Notes under the pieces: generated by a model | What the model saw: only the letters and a program-made list of their open reading frames with translations | What the model was told of the DNA's origin: nothing | Databases searched by the model: none | In this document: in pieces, positions 45,582 through 54,353 of the stretch | Numbering within the stretch: the first letter of the stretch is position 1 | Layout of the letters: each line of letters starts with the position of its first letter | Translations under genes and position numbers: made by a program | From: DASCQC01 sp036012865 | GTDB taxonomy: Bacteria > Pseudomonadota > Gammaproteobacteria > Comchoanobacterales > Comchoanobacteraceae | Reading direction: 5' to 3' | Assembly: GCA_036012865.1 (NCBI GenBank) | Contig: DASCQC010000005.1 | Location: 23,136-87,135, forward strand | DNA: 64,000 nucleotides

Positions 45582-46783
45582 GTTGTTTCTTGTGATTTAG
45601 CTCCGGCCAACATCTTTTCTGAAAAGATCACCAAGCCTACAGCCAAGGCAAAAACTGTCAAAAACAAACCGTCCCAACTAAAAGAAACCAACCAGAGATC
45701 CACAGGCCCCGCTAAATGTCTCAAAATACTTGATAATGACGTTAGAAGCGCAAACTGAGTAGCCGCCAACTGGCGGTCACAGTTTTGCATGAGAAAGGTA
45801 CCAAATGCAGTGGTCGCCATACCATAGGAAAAATTATCAAACAAAATTGCCACTGACGCCCAAACAATGCTCAGAGTATACGAAGAAAATAAATAAAGTG
45901 CCGCAGTGATAGCTTGCATACACAAACCTGTCTTCAATAACCTCTCAATCGAATATTTATTAGCAAGCCCCGCCATAACAAACCCACCCAATATAGCTAA
46001 ACCCATGCCATAAATCTTCTGCAGCGAACCTAATTGAGTTAATGTCATATGCACGGAGTTTATCAAGAAATCAGGCAACAAACCCAACATCAAGTATTCT
46101 GGAGCTTTATAAAAAACAATCAGCAACCAAAAACCATAATTCCAATGCTTGTTTCTAAACAATTCTTTGATGTTAAAGCCAGCAAGTTTTTTAGACATTG
46201 GCTCAACTCTTGGTATAAAAAAGGTTAACAACATCAACCCCATCATAATCAAACTAAATAGCCGGTAAGTCCATACCCAGCCAAACCAATCAGCCAAAAT
46301 TAAAGCCCCTCCTCCAGATACAATCATCGACAATCGATACCCCATACTAAAGACCACAACACTTCTTGCTAAATCTTCCTTAGGCAACCACTCTATTCGA
46401 TAAGCATCCAATACAATATCTTGAGTTGCTGCAAAAAAAGAAAGCACACAAGCTGTCAACATAAACACCCATGAAGCCTCAACCGTAATGGAACTTAACA
46501 CCCATAGTCCCAAAGCAATGAAAAGCTGTGACATCAGAATATAAAACTTCCTTGCCCCAAAAACAGTAACATCAAAATAATCCAGCCAGGGAGCCCAAAA
46601 AGGTTTCAAGACATAAGGCAACGACAACATAGTTGCATAACCAACCAACCATTGGCTGGCATGCTCAGAGACCATCCAAGTTTGTAAAGTAGAACTGACC
46701 AACATGAGTGGAAGACCTGAACACAGCCCTTGCAATAAAAGAAAAACACCCTGATAAAATAACTTGATATTCATAGAACTCAT
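45578..46783 (-). CDS. ampG: AmpG-like major facilitator (muropeptide permease type)
   Basis: The 401-residue membrane protein has 12 helices and AmpG-type features (SGLPLMLVSSTLQTWM near the start, APWLDYFDVTVFGARKFYILMSQL, TQDIVLDAYRIEW). AmpG imports anhydromuropeptides for cell-wall recycling. The length and the 'DIVLDAYRIE' wording fit AmpG well. No ampD or nagZ is nearby. Its stop overlaps the opposing SH3-protein stop. Confidence 0.88.
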   Translation of the reverse strand: MSSMNIKLFYQGVFLLLQGLCSGLPLMLVSSTLQTWMVSEHASQWLVGYATMLSLPYVLKPFWAPWLDYFDVTVFGARKFYILMSQLFIALGLWVLSSITVEASWVFMLTACVLSFFAATQDIVLDAYRIEWLPKEDLARSVVVFSMGYRLSMIVSGGGALILADWFGWVWTYRLFSLIMMGLMLLTFFIPRVEPMSKKLAGFNIKELFRNKHWNYGFWLLIVFYKAPEYLMLGLLPDFLINSVHMTLTQLGSLQKIYGMGLAILGGFVMAGLANKYSIERLLKTGLCMQAITAALYLFSSYTLSIVWASVAILFDNFSYGMATTAFGTFLMQNCDRQLAATQFALLTSLSSILRHLAGPVDLWLVSFSWDGLFLTVFALAVGLVIFSEKMLAGAKSQETT

Positions 46784-46825
46784 CTATATGATTTAATATT
46801 AAACCACTGGAAAATTAAGTTTATC

Positions 46826-47503
46826 ATGAACGCCTCCGAACACCTAACATACAAACCGAAAAAATCTATATTTTATCTATTTAGCCACATTGGAAGATAC
46901 TTATTTAGCTACATAAAAGCTCGGTATCACTATCGAAACACACCCCCTTGCATCACGGTTTATGGCTCAGCTAGACTTAAGCCTGATCATGAATTTTATC
47001 AACTGGGTGAAAAATTAGGCGCCGCCATTGCTAAACGCAACTTAGCCGTGATGACTGGGGCTGGACCTGGCCTGATGGAGAGCGTTAATAAAGGGTGCAA
47101 AGAAGCGGGAGGCATGTCCCTAGGATGCAACATCCAACTACCCCACGAACAAAGCGCTAACCCCTATGCCTCCAATTCATCTACCTGCCGATACTTCTTT
47201 ATAAGAAAAATGATACTCACTCAATTTTCTTTTGCATTTATTGCTTTACCTGGAGGGTTTGGAACACTGGATGAATTGTTTGAAATACTCAACCTTATTC
47301 ACACTAAACGCACCAAATCTTTTCCTGTTGTTTTGCTTGGTAAAGCATTCTGGAAACCCCTAACAGACTTCATGGAAACACAGTTAATCAAAAACAACCT
47401 GATCACCACTCAAGAATTTGATCATATTTTTATCACGGATACCATCGAAGAAGCCCTTCAACATATCGAGAAAACAGTTGATGTTAAAAAACTTCAAACA
47501 TAA
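46826..47503 (+). CDS. LOG-family protein (TIGR00730, cytokinin-activating phosphoribohydrolase type)
   Basis: The 225-residue protein has the LOG signature PGGFGTLDELFE and the nucleotide-binding YGSARLKPDHEFY and GAGPGLMESVNKG segments. LOG enzymes hydrolyse nucleoside 5'-monophosphates to base and ribose 5-phosphate. The bacterial substrate is usually AMP or a cytokinin-type nucleotide and is not established here. It overlaps the start of the CDP-alcohol phosphatidyltransferase gene by about 20 bases. Often wrongly called lysine decarboxylase. Confidence 0.9.
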   Translation: MNASEHLTYKPKKSIFYLFSHIGRYLFSYIKARYHYRNTPPCITVYGSARLKPDHEFYQLGEKLGAAIAKRNLAVMTGAGPGLMESVNKGCKEAGGMSLGCNIQLPHEQSANPYASNSSTCRYFFIRKMILTQFSFAFIALPGGFGTLDELFEILNLIHTKRTKSFPVVLLGKAFWKPLTDFMETQLIKNNLITTQEFDHIFITDTIEEALQHIEKTVDVKKLQT

Positions 47504-48062
47504 CTTTATCTCCCAGGCCCAATCACTGTCAGTTGCAGATGCTTTTTCTCTGTCACGGCTAGCTCTTCTTTTGCCTTTGCTTGCTGCACTGCCTGACAAC
47601 CCCAAACTAGCCCTTGCCTGGTATGGCATTATGCTATGGACTGATTATTTGGACGGTTTTATTGCAAAAAGACATCATGCACAAAGCCCTTATGGAAATT
47701 ACCTAGACCCAGCTTCTGACATAATTATTCATGGCAACATACTCTTATACCTTATCCGAGCTCATTGGCTGCCCACTTGGTTAGGCATCATTTTCTTTAT
47801 CAGGTTCCTTGTATTAATCTTATCAAGCTGGAAACATACCGTAGGAAGAAATTCCACTGAAGTATTCAACCTGTCTCATCAGAAGAACTCACTAAGATCA
47901 AGTATTTTAGGCAAACTCTCATTTTTAATCATAGCCTTTACCATTGCCGCTACTCTTTCAATTAACAACCCAAAGATTATCCATATGATGGCTTTAACTA
48001 GCAGCTTTCTATTACTAATTAGTCTTTTAGATTACTGCATCTTTCAATGGAAAAATAAATAA
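47481..48062 (+). CDS. CDP-alcohol phosphatidyltransferase family protein
   Basis: I choose the ATG at 47481 as the start; the open frame reaches back to 47418 in the LOG gene. The 193-residue membrane protein has the family motif with exact spacing DG-x2-A-[K]-x8-G-x3-D-x3-D (DGFIAKRHHAQSPYGNYLDPASD) with Lys for the usual Arg. Such enzymes make phospholipid headgroups (phosphatidylglycerol-phosphate, phosphatidylserine or similar) from CDP-diacylglycerol. Which alcohol is used cannot be told. Four to five further helices follow. It overlaps by 19 bases the end of the exchanger gene on the opposite strand. Confidence 0.82.
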   Translation: MLKNFKHNFISQAQSLSVADAFSLSRLALLLPLLAALPDNPKLALAWYGIMLWTDYLDGFIAKRHHAQSPYGNYLDPASDIIIHGNILLYLIRAHWLPTWLGIIFFIRFLVLILSSWKHTVGRNSTEVFNLSHQKNSLRSSILGKLSFLIIAFTIAATLSINNPKIIHMMALTSSFLLLISLLDYCIFQWKNK

Positions 48063-48967
48063 CCCGCATATAAAAACAACAACCCCATTCCTTCCAGCCG
48101 ATTAATCTGCCATTTCCTATCAAAATATCTTGCAAAAATAAACAAGACCAACACTATCATCATTAACAAAAAGAAATCATAAAAACCCACAACATTAAAC
48201 ACCTGTTGATTCATCAAGCCCATAATAGGAAGTATGAATAAGAACATAAAGATATTCGACCCCACTGCTTGAGCAACAATGACATCATCCATCCCTTTGT
48301 ATTGCGCCAATATTGAAGTAATTAATTCCGGCAAGCTGGTGCCTATTGCGACAATGGTTAAACCTATCCAATATTTGCTGACTCCAAGCATACTGGCAAT
48401 GGATACGGCACCATAAAGAACCCCCTTGGTACTTAAAAACAAACAGCCCAACGACAACGGAAATAAAACCCATGCAGAGACTCTTTTTAATTGAGGGAAC
48501 TCGTCTTCCACCACATCTTTAGCATCCCCCAAATAAATTGTCATGCCTATATATCCAGCATAAAAAATCAACATCAAAACACACATAAGATACACGGGTA
48601 ACCACTGAGCCAACATGATAGAGAAAATAGCCAGTAATAACATAGGAAATTTAAAATTAAACACGATTGACTCAAGTTGAATGGGTTTGATACATGCACA
48701 AACACCCACAACTAAACATAAATTTGCAGCATAAGACCCCATTAAATTACCCATGGCAACTTCATGGTTGTTGTCTAAAACAGCAATCAACGACACCATC
48801 AATTCCGGCAATGAAGTTAAAGAGGCTAAAACAATGCTTGAAAGCCCTAACATGGACCATTTATATCGAACGGACCAACTCTCCAGCAAATGAATCAACA
48901 CACTCGAGGATCCCCATAACCCACATAAACCCAATAACGTTATTAAACCATAGTAAAGAAAATCCAT
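48044..48967 (-). CDS. yrbG: YrbG-like calcium/sodium antiporter
   Basis: The 307-residue protein has ten helices and two inverted-repeat motifs of the Ca2+:cation antiporter family: LASLTSLPELMVS with GNLMGSYAANLCLVVG (alpha-1), and AIGTSLPELITS with AVGSNIFMFLF (alpha-2). Acidic residues Glu in both SLPEL motifs form the ion site. GAGATAGGT before the ATG serves as ribosome site. Neighbours do not show a shared pathway. In E. coli yrbG lies with kdsD; that context is absent here. Confidence 0.88.
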   Translation of the reverse strand: MDFLYYGLITLLGLCGLWGSSSVLIHLLESWSVRYKWSMLGLSSIVLASLTSLPELMVSLIAVLDNNHEVAMGNLMGSYAANLCLVVGVCACIKPIQLESIVFNFKFPMLLLAIFSIMLAQWLPVYLMCVLMLIFYAGYIGMTIYLGDAKDVVEDEFPQLKRVSAWVLFPLSLGCLFLSTKGVLYGAVSIASMLGVSKYWIGLTIVAIGTSLPELITSILAQYKGMDDVIVAQAVGSNIFMFLFILPIMGLMNQQVFNVVGFYDFFLLMMIVLVLFIFARYFDRKWQINRLEGMGLLFLYAGYLFFH

Positions 48968-49126
48968 ACCTATCTCATCAATATTATTACTTACGTCAAG
49001 CTAATATAACACTTCGAATATCATAATTGAATATAACAACCCCAGTCTTTGACCATAAATTTTAAAATAATTCATTTCAATAGACTGTATTGCCGCTTAC
49101 CTTTAACTTATGCAAACTAACAACCC

Positions 49127-49474
49127 ATGAGAATTCCTGGTTATAGCCTAAATCACATCATGATTTATCTAGTGCTTAGCACGATTATCTGTCAATTTGC
49201 TTACCCTGAAGTCAAGCGTTATTATCAAGATATAAAATGCTTACAATCATTGCACAAACAACTGCTCAAAGTACCTTATAATTTGTGTAATATGAAGGCA
49301 TCAACCTCGCAATCTTTTATACTAAGCACCCAAAAGAAGACCCCTCACTGTCGACTTATCATCACCGCACAAAAAACATGTCAACCTTTTGCCAATCGAT
49401 ACTTAACCTCCCTTCATCATAGCCCTTGGGTATCCTTTCACTCAACACCATTATCCAGTGGATTATCAACATAA
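49127..49474 (+). CDS. Small single-helix protein, unknown function
   Basis: The 115-residue frame begins with a membrane helix (about residues 10-28, IMIYLVLSTIICQFAYPEV) that could anchor a small periplasmic domain of about 85 residues with four cysteines outside the membrane. I recognise no family and see no clear ribosome site. It ends inside the long frame of lspA but before lspA's likely start, and could be cotranscribed with it. The position of the helix and the Pro/Glu resemble a pilin or FtsL-like anchor only superficially. Treat as hypothetical. Confidence 0.5.
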   Translation: MRIPGYSLNHIMIYLVLSTIICQFAYPEVKRYYQDIKCLQSLHKQLLKVPYNLCNMKASTSQSFILSTQKKTPHCRLIITAQKTCQPFANRYLTSLHHSPWVSFHSTPLSSGLST

Positions 49475-49493
49475 GAGACGTTATAGTAATACA

Positions 49494-49991
49494 ATGAATA
49501 ACAGACTATCACACCTATGGCTTATTTGCGTTGCATTGGGTATCGACCAGTTGACTAAACATGGGTTAACCTCAGCCCTATCTATGCACACACCCGTCCC
49601 CCTAACATCATGGCTCCAATTATATTTAACTCATAATTCAGGGGCTGCTTTTAGTCTACTCAGCCAACAAGGTTCCTGGAAATTCCTCGTTTTTTTCATC
49701 ACCGCCTTTGGCATGCTGATCTTTCTTGGCTATGAATACACAAAGCCTAAGTCCTTTCTCAAAACCACCGCAATTATACTCCTTTCTGGAGGTGTTATTG
49801 GCAACCTCATTGACCGGATAAGCCTAGGGTATGTAATTGATTTCATAGACATACACTATCATAACATTCATTTCCCAATCTTCAACTTTGCTGATATATG
49901 GATTTCTCTCGGTTGCCTGTTATGGGTTATGGACATGTATTCAACCACAGCTCAATCACCTTCATCGAAAACAATCTCAAAACCACTATAA
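49494..49991 (+). CDS. lspA: Lipoprotein signal peptidase II
   Basis: The ATG at 49494 gives 165 residues, the normal size; the open frame extends back to 49458. LspA cleaves signal peptides of lipidated prolipoproteins. It has four membrane helices, the N-terminal GIDQLTKH motif, NSGAAFSLL, and the catalytic Asp residues in GGVIGNLIDRI and FNFADIWISLG. It overlaps the opposing acylphosphatase gene by 40 bases. In gammaproteobacteria lspA usually follows ileS directly; here ileS lies 6 kb away and is of another type. Confidence 0.95.
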   Translation: MNNRLSHLWLICVALGIDQLTKHGLTSALSMHTPVPLTSWLQLYLTHNSGAAFSLLSQQGSWKFLVFFITAFGMLIFLGYEYTKPKSFLKTTAIILLSGGVIGNLIDRISLGYVIDFIDIHYHNIHFPIFNFADIWISLGCLLWVMDMYSTTAQSPSSKTISKPL

Positions 49992-50236
49992 TTCACACCA
50001 GATTCTACAGCTTGCTTATGGAGTTTCGTCAAGTTATTAGGGTTGGGGTATTTTTCCAATGACAGCATCAACCTATCCACCTCTGAGTCAAGACCTGTGA
50101 CATAAATTTCTACCGTTCCATCTTGGCAATTTCTTACGGTACCCTTTAAGTTTAGAGCTCTTGCACATTGAGAGGTATGAGAACGATAACCAACACCTTG
50201 CACCCAACCCGAGGCAATAATCTTGTATGATGGCAT
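49952..50236 (-). CDS. acyP: Acylphosphatase
   Basis: The 94-residue protein has the acylphosphatase signature with catalytic Arg18 (GWVQGVGYRS) and Asn36 (VRNCQDGTVEI). It hydrolyses acyl phosphates such as carbamoyl phosphate or 1,3-bisphosphoglycerate. GGAGG lies seven bases before the ATG. Its C-terminal 13 codons lie antisense to the end of lspA, so both ends evolve under joint constraint. Size and motifs are normal. Confidence 0.94.
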   Translation of the reverse strand: MPSYKIIASGWVQGVGYRSHTSQCARALNLKGTVRNCQDGTVEIYVTGLDSEVDRLMLSLEKYPNPNNLTKLHKQAVESGVNYSGFEIVFDEGD

Positions 50237-50307
50237 AACATTCCCTCCAAAATATATTGATGTCTTTTAACTATTCTACTAGAGTATTAGGAAGGAAGAA
50301 ACAAAGG

Positions 50308-51405
50308 ATGTTACACATGTATTTTTTACTCTATCTCATAGCTATTTCTAGTACTTTTGCAACACCTCAGAACACCCCCAAACAAAAACCATCTCCAACG
50401 CTTAAAGTATTAGCTCAAGCAAGCAAGCATAAGACCTCTCCACAAAAAGTGCTTTCTACCCTAGAACAAACTAAGAAACAAGACTACCTAACCTGCGGAA
50501 TTAACACCGGCCTAGCAGGCTTTGCTTACAGTGATCAAAAAGGAAATTGGACAGGGTTTGATGTTGATTTTTGTCGCGCTTCTGCTGCCGCCTTATTTAA
50601 CGACCCGACTCGGGTTAAATTTGTTCCACTGACTTCAAAAACTCGTTTTACAGCCCTAACCACCGGTGAAATAGATCTTTTATATAGAAATTCCACATGG
50701 ACTTATACGCGAGACACCAGCTTAGGCATTTCTTTTGCAGGGGTCAATTACTACGATGGCCAAGGTTTCTTAGTCCATAATTCCAGTCATGTTAATTCGG
50801 TCAAAGAGCTGGATGGAGCAACCATTTGTGTCACACCAGGCACAACAACTGAACTTAACCTTGCTGATTACTTTAGAAAACATTCATTAAAGTACAGCCC
50901 ACTTATTGTAGAAACTGTTCAACAAGGCATCAAGGCCTATGAAGCTAAACGATGCGATGCTTTTACAGCTGACTACTCCGCACTGCATTCCATTAGATCA
51001 ACACTATCCAGTGCCGATGAGCATACTATTTTAGCCGAAATCATCTCCAAAGAACCCCTAGGCCCCGCAGTCAGAAAGAATGATGATCAATGGTTCAAAA
51101 TCAATAGCTGGATTTTAATTGCCTTAAAAAATGCTGAAGAGCTTGGCATTACTTCTAAAAACATTGAGGGCTTATTAAAATCAAATAACCCTAAAATAGA
51201 AAGGTTCATAGGCACCATTAACTTACCCGCTACAACTCAACTAGGCCTGAGTAAACACTGGGCTTTTAACATGATTAAAATGGTAGGCAACTACGGCGAA
51301 ATTTACGATCGCAACTTAGGCCCTAACACGCCCCTTAACATTCAAAGAGGGCTTAATAAGCTATGGACTGAGGGAGGTCTTATTTATGGCCCTCCTATTC
51401 GATAA
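50308..51405 (+). CDS. aapJ: Amino-acid ABC transporter substrate-binding protein (AapJ-like)
   Basis: I choose the ATG at 50308, which has AGGAAGGAAG upstream; a frame from 50257 is longer. The 365-residue product has a signal peptide followed by a lysine/threonine-rich linker of about 40 residues, then a type II periplasmic binding fold (LTCGINTGLAGFAYSDQKGNWTGFDVDFCRA, the GTTTELNLADYF segment). This matches AapJ, the general L-amino-acid binding protein. Three further genes complete the importer. The linker is longer than usual. It starts 21 bases from the divergent acylphosphatase start. Confidence 0.9.
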   Translation: MLHMYFLLYLIAISSTFATPQNTPKQKPSPTLKVLAQASKHKTSPQKVLSTLEQTKKQDYLTCGINTGLAGFAYSDQKGNWTGFDVDFCRASAAALFNDPTRVKFVPLTSKTRFTALTTGEIDLLYRNSTWTYTRDTSLGISFAGVNYYDGQGFLVHNSSHVNSVKELDGATICVTPGTTTELNLADYFRKHSLKYSPLIVETVQQGIKAYEAKRCDAFTADYSALHSIRSTLSSADEHTILAEIISKEPLGPAVRKNDDQWFKINSWILIALKNAEELGITSKNIEGLLKSNNPKIERFIGTINLPATTQLGLSKHWAFNMIKMVGNYGEIYDRNLGPNTPLNIQRGLNKLWTEGGLIYGPPIR

Positions 51406-51430
51406 AATATATGCTATCTATTAATAGCTA

Positions 51431-52588
51431 ATGTATGGGTCAACAAGAGTTCCTCAAGCTTTCTACCACATAAAGAGAGTAGGCATTCAGCTTCTTGTTC
51501 TTGTTGCCATAGCCTGGGTTGGCTACCTCGTTTATACACAAGCATTATTGAATATACATCGACTCAACCTCAATTACGGTTTTGAATTTCTCCAGCAACA
51601 AAGTGGGTTTGACATTAGCTTTAAGCTCATGGATTATAGCTCAGAATCGTCCTGCCTGGATGCACTCATTGTTGGCTTACTCAACACTTTACTAGTCAGT
51701 TTACTCGGCATTGTTTTGTCAACGATAATTGGCCTATCTGTTGGCGTTGGCTCATTATCAAACACAACCCTTATCAAGCAATCTTCAAAAACCTATATTA
51801 ATATTGCTCGCAATATACCTCTGTTAGCCCAACTTCTTTTTTGGTATAACTTGCTCATTAATGCCCTACCCCAGCTCAATAAAAGCATGCATATTCTTGG
51901 CTTTGTTTATCTTAATAACAGAGGTTTATCTCTCCCAAGAATAGAAGCCCCGTGGTTAAAAATATTATCATTACTGCTGATCATCCAAGCCATTCGACTG
52001 ATTGTTAATAAGCATAAAAAAAACCGAAATGCCTGGCTACTTACCTGCATAGGTGGTGCCGTCTTGTTGGCTACTCTTTCAGTGGATACCTCCTGGACTT
52101 TTAATATTCAATTTCCAACACCCTCCAAATTCAGCATCAAAAATGCTACCTTCATTCCCATTGAACTCATTTGTTTACTCATCGGGCTTAGTACCTATAT
52201 TGGTGCATTTATTGCAGAAATTGTTAGAGCGGGCCTACTATCTATCCATCAAAGTCAATACGAATCTGCCTATGCTCTAGGCCTCAAGCAACATCAAATT
52301 ATACAAAAAATCATCATTCCACAAGCGTTACCCCTGATGATACCCCCCACATTAAATCAATACCTTAACTTACTCAAAGCCTCTTCACTAGCTGTCGCCA
52401 TTGGTTTTCCTGACCTTGTTTCAGTTTTTACAGGAACTGTCCTTAATCAAACCGGTCAAGCCCTAGAAATCATACTTATTACCATGGGCGTTTATCTTTT
52501 TTTCAACTTGCTCATCTCATTTATCATTAACCAATATAACAAAACACAGCTGACCTGGAAAAGCAATGATCATGAATCGAATACTTAA
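51431..52588 (+). CDS. aapQ: Amino-acid ABC transporter permease (AapQ-like)
   Basis: The 385-residue protein has a membrane core with the ABC permease loop EIVRAGLLSIHQSQYESAYALGLKQHQ (EAA motif), the standard NIARNIPLLAQLLFWYN segment, and an unusually long periplasmic insertion between helices, as typical for AapQ/BztB. It overlaps the following aapM gene by about 20 bases, so translation is coupled. The start codon is ATG, 25 bases after the aapJ stop. Confidence 0.9.
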   Translation: MYGSTRVPQAFYHIKRVGIQLLVLVAIAWVGYLVYTQALLNIHRLNLNYGFEFLQQQSGFDISFKLMDYSSESSCLDALIVGLLNTLLVSLLGIVLSTIIGLSVGVGSLSNTTLIKQSSKTYINIARNIPLLAQLLFWYNLLINALPQLNKSMHILGFVYLNNRGLSLPRIEAPWLKILSLLLIIQAIRLIVNKHKKNRNAWLLTCIGGAVLLATLSVDTSWTFNIQFPTPSKFSIKNATFIPIELICLLIGLSTYIGAFIAEIVRAGLLSIHQSQYESAYALGLKQHQIIQKIIIPQALPLMIPPTLNQYLNLLKASSLAVAIGFPDLVSVFTGTVLNQTGQALEIILITMGVYLFFNLLISFIINQYNKTQLTWKSNDHESNT

Positions 52589-53627
52589 CCTAGCTTACAA
52601 GGTTCGACATCAGCCACTAAAGATGCTCCTACAAGGCATGGGTTGGAGCCTACTTGCCTACTACACCTACCAACTGGTCTTATGGGGAATCATTCATGCT
52701 AGCATCATGGGGGATAACCCTGCTTCATGCCACAAGAATGGAGCCTGCTGGATCTTTGTAACTCAACACTTCGATGAATGGACCTACGGGTTTTACCCCC
52801 AAGCTGAACGCTGGCGAATCAATATTATATTGTTTCTACAAACAGTTCTTTTTTCAACCTTATTACACCCTAAAGGACCCTGGAAGAAAAAGGTATTTCT
52901 GGCCACCATCACCCTGAACCCCATGGTAAGTGCCTGGTTGCTTTATGGCGGTCTTTTCGGCTTAACTATCGTTGAACCTCATTTTTGGACCGGCTGGGTT
53001 TTAACCTTAATTTTGGCCTTTATCGCTAGCGTTGTATCATTACCTCTAGGCATCCTACTTGCCCTAGCTCGCCACAGCTCATTGCCGGTGTTTAAAACCC
53101 TTAGCTTATTATTCATTGAAACGATTCGCGCCCTTCCCTTGGTTACTTTATTGTTTTGTGCGGCCATCATGTTTCCACTTTTTTACCCTCAAGAATGGGT
53201 CATTGATAAAGTATATCGCATTATATTCATCATCTGCATGTTTGGATCAGCTTACATGGCGGAGGTGATCAGAGGAGGGTTACAATCATTGCCAAAAATC
53301 CAATATGAAGCTGCAGAATCCATGGGATTAAGTTACTGGCAGCAAACCGTTCATATTGTACTCCCGCAAGTATTGCAAAACATGACCCCTGCTATTATCA
53401 ACACGCTTATAGGTCTCATTAAAGATACCACCCTGGTCTATATCATTGGCCTCATGGAAGCCTTGGGAATGATGGAGTTAACACTGGCCAACAGCGTTTG
53501 GATGGGATTCCATACCGAAGGTTTTATTGTCATATCACTCTTGTTTTGGGTCTTATGTTATTCATTATCATACCTGGGCAAGCAATTTGAAAACACAGAG
53601 AATTCCTATGTCATTAACTCACATTAA
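52566..53627 (+). CDS. aapM: Amino-acid ABC transporter permease (AapM-like)
   Basis: The 353-residue protein is the second permease of the importer, with EAA loop EVIRGGLQSLPKIQYEAAESMGLSYWQ and FIETIRALPLVTLLFCAAIM. AapM/BztC proteins are distinguished from AapQ by their wording in the N-terminal half (ACWIFVTQHF, FYPQAERWR), seen here. The ATG at 52566 overlaps aapQ; a second ATG lies six bases later. Its end overlaps aapP by 20 bases. Confidence 0.9.
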   Translation: MIMNRILNLAYKVRHQPLKMLLQGMGWSLLAYYTYQLVLWGIIHASIMGDNPASCHKNGACWIFVTQHFDEWTYGFYPQAERWRINIILFLQTVLFSTLLHPKGPWKKKVFLATITLNPMVSAWLLYGGLFGLTIVEPHFWTGWVLTLILAFIASVVSLPLGILLALARHSSLPVFKTLSLLFIETIRALPLVTLLFCAAIMFPLFYPQEWVIDKVYRIIFIICMFGSAYMAEVIRGGLQSLPKIQYEAAESMGLSYWQQTVHIVLPQVLQNMTPAIINTLIGLIKDTTLVYIIGLMEALGMMELTLANSVWMGFHTEGFIVISLLFWVLCYSLSYLGKQFENTENSYVINSH

Positions 53628-54342
53628 ACTAAACAACGTTGGTAAATATTTTCGACAAACTCAAGTACTCAACAACATCAATCTAACGATAAAAGCTGGT
53701 GAAAAAATCGTGATTTGCGGACCTTCTGGTGCGGGTAAATCGACATTAATCCGCTGCATTAACGGGCTTGAAACTTTTGAGTCCGGCGATGTTTTCGTTG
53801 ATAACATTTATGTACAACCTCAAAATTATCAAAAAATAAGAAAAATATGTGGCATGTTATTTCAAAGCTATGCTCTTTTTCCTCACATGACCGTGCTTGA
53901 AAACTGTGCACTTGCACCAAGAATGGTTAACAAATTATCAAAAGATCAAGCCAATAGTCTTGCTTACCACTACCTCGAACGCGTGCGCATTCAAGATCAT
54001 GCTCATAAATACCCCATCCAATTATCAGGAGGACAACAACAACGTTGCGCTCTGGCAAGAAGTCTTTGCATGAAACCTAAAATCATGCTATTTGACGAAC
54101 CCACTTCAGCGTTAGACCCTGAAATGATTCAAGAAGTTCTTGAGGTTATGCAAGAACTCGCTTCGAGTGGAATGACCATGGTCTGTGTAACACATGAGAT
54201 GGGATTTGCTCGCACGGTAGCTGATCGTATTATTTTTATGGATCAGGGCAGCATTGTTGAGACCAACACACCTAAATTATTTTTCACCCAACCCGAATCA
54301 GATCGGCTAAAAAAATTCCTAAATCAGATTCTTATTCACTAA
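53608..54342 (+). CDS. aapP: Amino-acid ABC transporter ATP-binding protein (AapP-like)
   Basis: The start is the ATG at 53608; the open frame extends back to 53527 within aapM. The 244-residue ATPase has Walker A (GPSGAGKSTLIRCINGLE), Q loop (MLFQSYALFPHMTVLEN), signature (LSGGQQQRCALARSL), Walker B (IMLFDEPTSALDPE) and H loop (VTHEMGFA). It is of the polar-amino-acid uptake class (GlnQ/AapP). With aapJ, aapQ and aapM it makes a complete importer for a broad range of L-amino acids. The convergent gene downstream begins its stop 12 bases after. Confidence 0.95.
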   Translation: MSLTHIKLNNVGKYFRQTQVLNNINLTIKAGEKIVICGPSGAGKSTLIRCINGLETFESGDVFVDNIYVQPQNYQKIRKICGMLFQSYALFPHMTVLENCALAPRMVNKLSKDQANSLAYHYLERVRIQDHAHKYPIQLSGGQQQRCALARSLCMKPKIMLFDEPTSALDPEMIQEVLEVMQELASSGMTMVCVTHEMGFARTVADRIIFMDQGSIVETNTPKLFFTQPESDRLKKFLNQILIH

Positions 54343-54353
54343 AATACCTCATT

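Noticed and set aside
46826..47503. Lysine decarboxylase
   Set aside because: The PGGxGTxxE motif marks a LOG phosphoribohydrolase; the decarboxylase name is a known misannotation.
49127..49474. Type IV pilin minor subunit
   Set aside because: It has an N-terminal helix but no prepilin cleavage motif (Gly before a Phe/Met and Glu at +5).
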